Shown here piece after piece: positions 7,172-11,806 of a stretch of 11,806 nucleotides of DNA; positions within the stretch are counted from its first letter, which is position 1; each line of letters opens with the position of its first letter. The stretch spans positions 1 to 11,806 of the forward strand of contig URQR01000048.1 in the NCBI GenBank assembly GCA_900550065.1, written 5' to 3'. The notes beneath the pieces are model-generated. The model saw only the letters and a program-made list of their open reading frames with translations, was not told the origin of the DNA and ran no database searches. A program made the translations under genes and the position numbers. Origin of the DNA: an uncultured Eubacteriales bacterium. Lineage in GTDB: Bacteria > Bacillota > Clostridia > UBA1381 > UMGS1253.

Positions 7172-9427
7172 TTATACTTTCATACTTTTGACATATTGTC
7201 CCGGTGACATCCCTTCGTATTTATTAAACAGACGGAACAGCGTCGCCACCGTATTACACCCTATCATCTTTGCAAGCTCATTATTTTTAATCCCCGGGTC
7301 CTGTGCAAGTATCTCTTTCGCCTTTTTAATCCGGTATCGACTCAAATAGTCTTTAAAGTTTTCCCCGGTTGTATCTTTAAATAATGTGCTGGTGTAGCAC
7401 TGCGAAAGGTTAAAATGTCCGCCAATATCTAACAAGGATATATCTTCGTTGTAGTGCGAATGAATATATGCAAGCATCTGGTTGGATAAATCGTCCTCCG
7501 CAATTTTGTTCTCCATGTCAATATGTGTAATCACCTTATGGAACACTTCATGAATCTTCACGCCGAGCTCCTCTGGATCTCTGCACATTTTTAAATCAAG
7601 AAATACAATGTCTCCGTCGCCGAACACTTCGTCGGACGTTTTATTAAGCGACTCTAACACCCGGTTGAGCGTCGCAGTAATTGCAAACGCAAATGCATTC
7701 ATCCTGTCTTTGGTCAGCGTCCGGTTCCTAAAATTCTCATTTAATATATCGTCTATAATTCTGTCTGTTTCCTCTCCATGCGCACGAATCACCGCTGTAA
7801 TTAACTCGCGCTCCACATTCAGCGGATAATAAAACCCGCCTGTGTTTGCAGCGTTAACATCCTCCGCCGTGACAATCGCGCTTCTACTTCCGACAGAAAC
7901 CCTGTTTTCCATAATTCTGCATGAAGACTGGTACGACTTGCTGATTTCAAACAATTCGTCGCAATCATCGCCAATCGCCCCCGCGATTTCTACGTCAAAG
8001 CTGCCCTCTACCATCATAGCCATATCCATCAAGAGCTCCCGCAGCTTCCGCACATCCGTGCCATATGAAATCACTGCCATCTTCGTAGCATCAATCTCTA
8101 CCACGCCGGCTATGACCTGTTCTTTTAACTGGTCGCCGATAAATTCCTCAATTTGATATTTAATCTCATGAATCGCATCGTCTGTAAACGCGTCCACCAG
8201 CAGATCATAATTAACAAATTCCAGTAAAACAACCCGATACGGCCCCGATAAGCCCGTTAGCCCATACTCTGCCGCCTGCTCGCTAAAGCGGTCGCCCGTC
8301 ACAAGGCCCAAAAGCATATCCCGCATAAACTTTGCCCGAAGCGGCTCTTTCACATCTTCCAGCCTACCCGCAAGGGCGTCCCGCTCTCTGGATAGTGTGG
8401 CAACGGCAGAGGCAGCAAAAGCCACTTCATCCGCCAAAGCCGTTCCATACCCCGGCATACAGCGCAGCATCGTATCTATCGGCCGGTATATCCACTTCAT
8501 AACTAATTTCAGCAAGCCCCAGCACGCGAACAACCAGACCACACAAAGCGCCAAAACGGCAAAAAATATCTGCACAGCCCCCTCGCCAAGCGCTACGGTT
8601 GGCACGGCTAATACATAATTCCAGCGATAAATATCGGACGACACAGCCCGGTAAAGATACCCGCGCCCCTGCGCCGCCGCGCCAGTCAGCGTCCCCATGT
8701 CGTTCTTTTTTATGATTTCATTGATGCCATCCGTTGTCTGCAACGTGTTGGAACCCACATTACATACGATATTCTGCCCGTCTAAAATTGCAAATGAACC
8801 ATCACGGTAAATTTGAGAACCGGTCAACACACCCATGTCGAGTGAACAGATTACATAGACCGCGTTTTCGCCTATCATTTCGCGCTCTACCATAAAGAGA
8901 CTGTTTGTGTTGCGCAGCGTAGACTTCACACAATAGCGCACAAATATTTTCCCCTCGTTCTCGCTTCTTGTAAAATACTGTTTAATTGATTCGCCGGATC
9001 CATTGCCAAACTGGTACGAATTCAAAAAATCATATACGCTTGGCGGCTGTCCCTCCCCAATCACGCGTTCTAATGATGAATCAAGCTTCGATACATAGAT
9101 ACTCATCCCCTGCGCACCGAAATCAGCCACATTCCTACGGATGGCCTCTTGTACGAGCAAAACACTCTCGTCCGTCTCCTCGGCCTGTGCATACGCAGCA
9201 ATTGCCTCGTCGCGCGAAAGACGCGCCGCCGCCTCCTTCATCATGCTAAGCCGAATATCCGCCCGCTTCGCAAATTGGTCGAGCGCTGCCCCCGCTTCGT
9301 ATTCAAACTTGCTTTTCATAGACTCGTAACTGCTTATGTAAAAACAAAGAGAAAAAATTACAGTAATTACAAGCGCAACCGCAATAAAACCCCTATAAAT
9401 ATGTTTATAAAGCTTACGCCCTGTCAT
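7172..9427 (-). CDS. Membrane-bound AraC-family transcriptional regulator with extracytoplasmic sensor
   Basis: This is a 751-residue one-component regulator of the type of B. subtilis YtdP. Transmembrane segment 1 is at about 12-32. An extracytoplasmic dCache-like sensor spans about 33-285 and includes YRDGSFAILDG near 207-217. Transmembrane segment 2 is at about 286-310. A cytoplasmic linker follows, with a degenerate GGDEF/PucR-like region at about 365-520. A C-terminal AraC DNA-binding domain covers about 648-748, with two helix-turn-helices at about 663-684 and 712-735 and the family-typical FRLFNKYEGMSPGQYV ending. Relatives usually respond to sugars or envelope signals and control nearby genes for polysaccharide handling. 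Its downstream neighbour is the giant secreted protein, its likely target (inference). ATG 9427 is preferred because AAGGGG lies 7 nt upstream. A TTG 24 nt earlier (9449-9451) lacks a ribosome-binding site. Confidence 0.9.
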   Translation of the reverse strand: MTGRKLYKHIYRGFIAVALVITVIFSLCFYISSYESMKSKFEYEAGAALDQFAKRADIRLSMMKEAAARLSRDEAIAAYAQAEETDESVLLVQEAIRRNVADFGAQGMSIYVSKLDSSLERVIGEGQPPSVYDFLNSYQFGNGSGESIKQYFTRSENEGKIFVRYCVKSTLRNTNSLFMVEREMIGENAVYVICSLDMGVLTGSQIYRDGSFAILDGQNIVCNVGSNTLQTTDGINEIIKKNDMGTLTGAAAQGRGYLYRAVSSDIYRWNYVLAVPTVALGEGAVQIFFAVLALCVVWLFACWGLLKLVMKWIYRPIDTMLRCMPGYGTALADEVAFAASAVATLSRERDALAGRLEDVKEPLRAKFMRDMLLGLVTGDRFSEQAAEYGLTGLSGPYRVVLLEFVNYDLLVDAFTDDAIHEIKYQIEEFIGDQLKEQVIAGVVEIDATKMAVISYGTDVRKLRELLMDMAMMVEGSFDVEIAGAIGDDCDELFEISKSYQSSCRIMENRVSVGSRSAIVTAEDVNAANTGGFYYPLNVERELITAVIRAHGEETDRIIDDILNENFRNRTLTKDRMNAFAFAITATLNRVLESLNKTSDEVFGDGDIVFLDLKMCRDPEELGVKIHEVFHKVITHIDMENKIAEDDLSNQMLAYIHSHYNEDISLLDIGGHFNLSQCYTSTLFKDTTGENFKDYLSRYRIKKAKEILAQDPGIKNNELAKMIGCNTVATLFRLFNKYEGMSPGQYVKSMKV

Positions 9428-9434
9428 GCCATTG

Positions 9435-9440
9435 CCCCTT
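9435..9440 (-). promoter_or_regulatory. Ribosome binding site deciding the start of the AraC-family regulator
   Basis: AAGGGG on the minus strand ends 7 nt before ATG 9425-9427. It would lie inside the coding sequence if the upstream TTG at 9449-9451 were used, so it favours the shorter protein of 751 residues. Confidence 0.7.
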
Positions 9441-9493
9441 TTTCGTATCAAAAACCATCAAAAATGGCCCGCTTTGTAAAAGCGACTGTTCTC

Positions 9494-9522
9494 ATTATAA
9501 CGCTCCGGTCGCATTTTTGCAA
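9494..9522 (-). promoter_or_regulatory. Sigma-A-type promoter of the AraC-family regulator
   Basis: The minus strand carries TTGCAA (9517-9522), a 17-bp spacer and a perfect TATAAT (9494-9499). Transcription would start near 9487, about 60 nt before the ATG at 9427. Confidence 0.7.
9508..9516 (-). promoter_or_regulatory. Candidate autoregulatory site AAATGCGAC in the regulator's promoter
   Basis: This differs by one base from the two AAATGCAAC words upstream of the giant gene and has the same orientation relative to transcription. It fills the promoter spacer, where a bound regulator would be expected to repress. Confidence 0.25.
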
Positions 9523-9597
9523 GGGAAATTTTATACACTTTGCACACTTTTTACTTGCGGCGCCCCTTTTTTCTTCATAAATCAGCGCATGCTCCGC

Positions 9598-9624
9598 ACA
9601 AATTTGTATCTTTGCGCATACAAT
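9598..9624 (+). promoter_or_regulatory. Possible sporulation-sigma (SigE/SigK-like) promoter
   Basis: CATACAAT at 9617-9624 matches the -10 consensus of the mother-cell sigma factors SigE and SigK. An AC dinucleotide 17 bp upstream (9598-9599) fits the short SigK -35. No good sigma-A -35 is present for this gene. The site is about 60 nt before the start codon at 9686. It is a short motif in an AT-rich region, so confidence is low. Confidence 0.3.
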
Positions 9625-9670
9625 ATATTGTTTTTTCTATCCATCCGGGAAGTAATCTTTGGTACATTAA

Positions 9671-9678
9671 AGGGAGGT
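9671..9678 (+). promoter_or_regulatory. Strong ribosome binding site deciding a TTG start
   Basis: AGGGAGGT lies 7 nt before TTG 9686. It is nearly complementary to the end of 16S rRNA and is the reason for choosing this non-ATG start, which keeps the whole transmembrane segment. Confidence 0.8.
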
Positions 9679-9685
9679 CTTATAC

Positions 9686-10039
9686 TTGGGCGCTAATTTG
9701 TTTCTCAACGCTCTGTTTTGGTTTTTTGCAATTGTTGGAGTATTTAGCCTAATTTCTGATTTTGTGGGTTTTGTCGCGACACTCAAAAAGGAAAAAAATG
9801 AACCTTATGTCGTACTGACAGTAAAAGACCAGCAAGAAAACGTGGAAGGGCTGATCCGGGGCGTCGTATGGCAAAACCTACATACAAAAAACGGCGGGCG
9901 CGTCCCAAAAATCATTGTTGTAGATTTAGGCTCCACCGACAATACGCCGGATATACTAAAAAAACTTGCAGGTGACTACGACTTTGTACAAATTACCGAC
10001 AAGGAAGGCTATATCAAATTTATACGGGAAATGGCATAA
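9686..10039 (+). CDS. Small membrane protein with a truncated GT-A glycosyltransferase-like domain
   Basis: This is a 117-residue protein not assigned to a named family. Residues 5-30 form one hydrophobic membrane segment, followed by a Lys-rich cytoplasmic edge (TLKKEKNE). Residues 38-103 look like the first half of a family 2 glycosyltransferase fold: a VVLTVKDQQENVEGLI strand-helix, then the IIVVDLGSTDNTPDILKKL motif (87-94) with the Asp-containing nucleotide-sugar loop. The second half of the fold (DXD metal site, acceptor loop, catalytic base) is absent. Catalysis is therefore unlikely, and a binding or scaffolding role is possible. It is transcribed away from the AraC-family gene and converges on rsgA, ending at a strong hairpin. 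The possible mother-cell-type promoter hints at sporulation, which is inference. It could also be a relic of a full enzyme, but the good ribosome-binding site and clean terminator argue that it is intact. Confidence 0.75.
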   Translation: MGANLFLNALFWFFAIVGVFSLISDFVGFVATLKKEKNEPYVVLTVKDQQENVEGLIRGVVWQNLHTKNGGRVPKIIVVDLGSTDNTPDILKKLAGDYDFVQITDKEGYIKFIREMA

Positions 10040-10055
10040 CAACATCTTTTCAATC

Positions 10056-10090
10056 AAAAAGCGGCATAGACTCTGCTATGCCGCTTTTTT
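10056..10090. terminator. Bidirectional Rho-independent terminator between convergent genes
   Basis: A perfect 14-bp stem (10056-10069 with 10076-10089) encloses a 6-nt loop. The GC-rich core GCGGCATAG is flanked by a run of A on one side and T on the other, so the hairpin is followed by a U-tract in both directions. It lies 16 nt after the plus-strand stop at 10039 and 33 nt after the rsgA stop at 10123, and it serves both genes. Confidence 0.92.
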
Positions 10091-10122
10091 AATAGTTTTC
10101 CATGCAGTGGCCCTGCGCCGGC

Positions 10123-11529
10123 CTAATCCGTTTTATTACCAAATTGTTGCTCTAAAGTGCTCATAGGAAACGGCGGGTCAGCGAGTGGCCTTACCGCTAT
10201 AGACATCAGCAGGGCAGGGTTGTCGTCCGCCGCTACACGGTTCGAGTGAATTGCGCCGCACGACCGGCAGCGGTGAATCAACGCCCATTCGCCGTTTTTG
10301 CGTACCCATACGCCGATCGGGTCCATAATCCCCTTGCACAAGGAAGCCCGATCGTCCGGCGCATGGTCTTCGTGTACGCTCGACAAACACTTCGGGCAGT
10401 GATTACGGTGCCTGCTCCCCGCCCCCTCCGGTGCAACTGCCGCGCCGCACACCTTGCAGACAAAACTCTCCGCACAGGGTACGCGCCGGTAATCCGCCTT
10501 TTGTATTTCCCGCACGTATTTCGCAATCGTTTTGTTCCGTTTTTGTTTTTGACGCAAATACGCCTTTTTATCATCGCCGTATTGTGCCTCGCTGTCGAGC
10601 GAAACATAGCTTTCCCACCGCTCCTGTGACAGCGCGCCGCTTGCTATCGCCGCCTTTATCGCACAGCCCGGCTCACTTTGGTGCTTACAGTCGGAAAATT
10701 TACACTTTCCAAAAAATTGCTCCACATCGGAAAATGCGCTGCCGAGCCCCTCTGCGGCCTCGCACATACCAAGCTCGCGCATACCCGGCGTATCAATGAC
10801 CATTGCGCCGTTCGGCAGCCGAATTAACTGGCGGTGTGTCGTTGTGTGCCGTCCCCGTCCGTCCCCGGCACGAATTTCGCGCACAGCCATTATTTCCTCT
10901 CCTGCCAAAGCGTTCACCAAGCTCGATTTTCCAACGCCAGACGAACCAAGCAGCACGGCCGTTTTGCGCGGCTTCAAATAGTCTGATAAACTGGTTAGTC
11001 CCTCTCCTGTTTTCGCACTAACGGCAAACACGCCAACGCCTGCTGCAATCTTGCTCGCCGCACGCAGGTATCCGTCACAGTCCTCCGTTAAATCTGCCTT
11101 CGTCAGCACCACAGCAGGGACCGCGCCAGACTGGTACGCCAACGTCAGATACCGCTCAAGCCGTTTTAAATTAAAGTCCCGGTTAAGCGACTGTATAATA
11201 AAAACGTAGTCAAAGTTTGCCGCGATAGCTTGCTCGCCCTGCCCTGGTGTTGGATCGCGGCGGGAAAAGAGCGTCTTACGGGGTAGCGTAGCCACAATAT
11301 GGCTGTCCCCGCTGGTATTGTAGTCAAGTAGTACAAAGTCGCCCACCGCCGGAAAGACCTGCTTCTTTCCGCTCCTATAATAAACGCCCGCCTTTAGTTT
11401 TCCAAAAATTTCTCCATACTCACAAATCAGTTCATACCGTTGTTTATGAACAGCACTTACGCGTGCCGGAATTTTATCTGTATTTACCGGCAATAAGTTT
11501 TTGGGAAGCCCATAGTCAAATAAATCCAT
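10123..11529 (-). CDS. rsgA: Ribosome small-subunit-dependent GTPase A (RsgA) with C-terminal RNHCP domain
   Basis: RsgA (YjeQ/EngC/YloQ) binds the maturing 30S subunit and uses GTP hydrolysis to check late assembly at the decoding centre. This protein has 468 residues. The N-terminal OB-fold is at about 20-85. The GTPase is circularly permuted, as is diagnostic: G4 TKAD 143-146, G5 SAK 171-173, G1 GSSGVGKS 195-202, G2 Thr near 229-231, G3 DTPG 246-249. The family zinc site is Cys276, Cys281, His283, Cys289 (C-x4-C-x-H-x5-C). A normal RsgA would end near 345, after a Lys/Arg-rich helix. About 115 further residues follow and form an RNHCP-type zinc domain: Cys358-x2-Cys361, the eponymous RNHCP at 375-379 with Cys381, then Cys398 and the pair Cys421-x2-Cys424. 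The role of this extension is unknown; added RNA or ribosome binding is a guess. ATG 11529 has GAGAGGG 6 nt upstream. Confidence 0.95.
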   Translation of the reverse strand: MDLFDYGLPKNLLPVNTDKIPARVSAVHKQRYELICEYGEIFGKLKAGVYYRSGKKQVFPAVGDFVLLDYNTSGDSHIVATLPRKTLFSRRDPTPGQGEQAIAANFDYVFIIQSLNRDFNLKRLERYLTLAYQSGAVPAVVLTKADLTEDCDGYLRAASKIAAGVGVFAVSAKTGEGLTSLSDYLKPRKTAVLLGSSGVGKSSLVNALAGEEIMAVREIRAGDGRGRHTTTHRQLIRLPNGAMVIDTPGMRELGMCEAAEGLGSAFSDVEQFFGKCKFSDCKHQSEPGCAIKAAIASGALSQERWESYVSLDSEAQYGDDKKAYLRQKQKRNKTIAKYVREIQKADYRRVPCAESFVCKVCGAAVAPEGAGSRHRNHCPKCLSSVHEDHAPDDRASLCKGIMDPIGVWVRKNGEWALIHRCRSCGAIHSNRVAADDNPALLMSIAVRPLADPPFPMSTLEQQFGNKTD

Positions 11530-11593
11530 TTTTTACCCTCTCTTTTATCAATAAATTCAACCTGTTTTTATCGTTCCAATTCATGACATGCAT
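11516..11593 (-). CDS. 25-codon upstream ORF overlapping the rsgA start
   Basis: ATG 11593 is preceded by GAAAGGGG (11602-11609) at 8-nt spacing, a better Shine-Dalgarno match than that of many full genes. The frame encodes a 25-residue, basic peptide (MHVMNWNDKNRLNLLIKERV...GFI). It ends in TGA at 11516-11518, 14 nt inside rsgA. The rsgA ribosome-binding site lies within this ORF, so ribosomes translating it would cover or expose the rsgA start. That points to translational coupling or a leader peptide rather than a functional protein. No family is recognised. A longer form from GTG 11704 is unlikely because it crosses the terminator-like hairpin. Confidence 0.5.
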   Translation of the reverse strand: MHVMNWNDKNRLNLLIKERVKNGFI

Positions 11594-11624
11594 CAAAACA
11601 ACCCCTTTCAAAATCGTTAAATCA

Positions 11625-11630
11625 ATTATA
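11625..11630 (-). promoter_or_regulatory. Possible -10 element for rsgA
   Basis: A perfect TATAAT on the minus strand lies 31 bp before the upstream ORF's ATG (11593) and just downstream of the terminator-like hairpin. No acceptable -35 is found 16-18 bp upstream, so the promoter is weak, factor-dependent or not real. Confidence 0.35.
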
Positions 11631-11635
11631 GATAT

Positions 11636-11681
11636 AAAAAGGCCGCAGAAAGCAGCCCCCGTTTCATGGCTACAACTGCGG
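11636..11681 (-). terminator. Terminator-like compound hairpin upstream of rsgA
   Basis: On the minus strand CCGCAG (11676-11681) pairs with CTGCGG (11643-11648). An inner AGCC/GGCT stem and a loop of about 10 nt lie between, and CCTTTTTATAT follows. It would terminate RNA arriving from the right, either the 3' end of an upstream unit or an attenuator in the rsgA leader. Confidence 0.5.
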
Positions 11682-11806
11682 TTTATCGCACAAAAATAAC
11701 ACACCTCGCAGTGTGCTACAACGTACAGTTATAGAATTCACATCAGGTTACCCGGTTTGGCGCAGCAAAACAAAGAGAATACACCTCTCGTATTGCACCG
11801 CCCAAT
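11682..11806 (-). other. Unassigned intergenic or leader sequence at the window edge
   Basis: No ORF with a plausible start fills this stretch. Read on the minus strand it has a small hairpin, CACAC-tgcgag-GTGTG, followed by a T-rich run (about 11690-11710). A short GAGA/TCTC hairpin lies near the edge (about 11775-11790). The sequence may be the 3' part of a small RNA or riboswitch ending at the hairpin 11636-11681. No known class was recognised, and its 5' part is outside the window. Confidence 0.3.

Noticed and set aside
9428..9451. TTG start extending the AraC-family regulator by eight residues
   Set aside because: No Shine-Dalgarno site precedes it, whereas the ATG at 9427 has AAGGGG at ideal spacing.
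11516..11704. 62-codon ORF from GTG 11704
   Set aside because: It crosses the terminator-like hairpin and has a poor start context; only its last 25 codons, from ATG 11593, have a good ribosome-binding site.
11730..11760. TPP riboswitch-like ACCTGAT motif on the minus strand
   Set aside because: The obligatory CTGAGA element is absent at the expected distance, and the downstream part does not match the rest of the consensus.

Overview
The window looks like the chromosome of a low-to-middle GC, Gram-positive anaerobe of the class Clostridia (Bacillota). The grounds are strong purine-rich Shine-Dalgarno sites, a TTG start, sigma-A-type promoters, an exceptionally long secreted cadherin-like repeat protein, a membrane-bound AraC regulator of the YtdP type and the rsgA sequence style. 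The genus cannot be fixed from the sequence. No tRNA, rRNA, CRISPR array, transposase or phage gene was seen.

Left 6.9 kb (minus strand): one giant secreted modular protein. A Sec signal peptide is followed by an Ig-like N-terminal region and alternating beta-sandwich modules: three jelly-roll-like segments, five cadherin-like beta-sandwich domains and three aromatic 'W' modules. The reading frame breaks near base 1137. Codon-by-codon reading shows that homologous coding sequence continues in another frame, without a stop, to the left edge of the window. The protein would therefore exceed 2,290 residues if one base were restored. Its 3' end, with any catalytic or cell-wall-anchoring domain, lies outside the window.

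6.9-9.5 kb (minus strand): a 300-bp intergenic region holds a good promoter and a structured leader for the giant gene. Upstream of it is a 751-residue two-transmembrane sensor/AraC-family regulator with its own near-consensus promoter. A 9-bp word (AAATGCAAC) occurs twice upstream of the giant gene's promoter, and a one-mismatch copy sits in the regulator's promoter spacer. The simplest reading is that the regulator senses an extracellular or envelope signal and controls the giant surface protein and itself.

9.6-10.1 kb (plus strand): a 117-residue protein with one transmembrane segment and the start of a GT-A glycosyltransferase-like fold. It has a TTG start behind an excellent Shine-Dalgarno site and a possible sporulation-sigma -10 element. 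It converges on rsgA, and a perfect 14-bp hairpin between them should stop transcription in both directions.

10.1-11.8 kb (minus strand): rsgA, the circularly permuted 30S-assembly GTPase, here with a C-terminal RNHCP zinc-binding domain. A 25-codon upstream ORF with its own Shine-Dalgarno site overlaps the rsgA start by 14 nt. A terminator-like compound hairpin and an unassigned structured stretch lie further upstream, up to the window edge.
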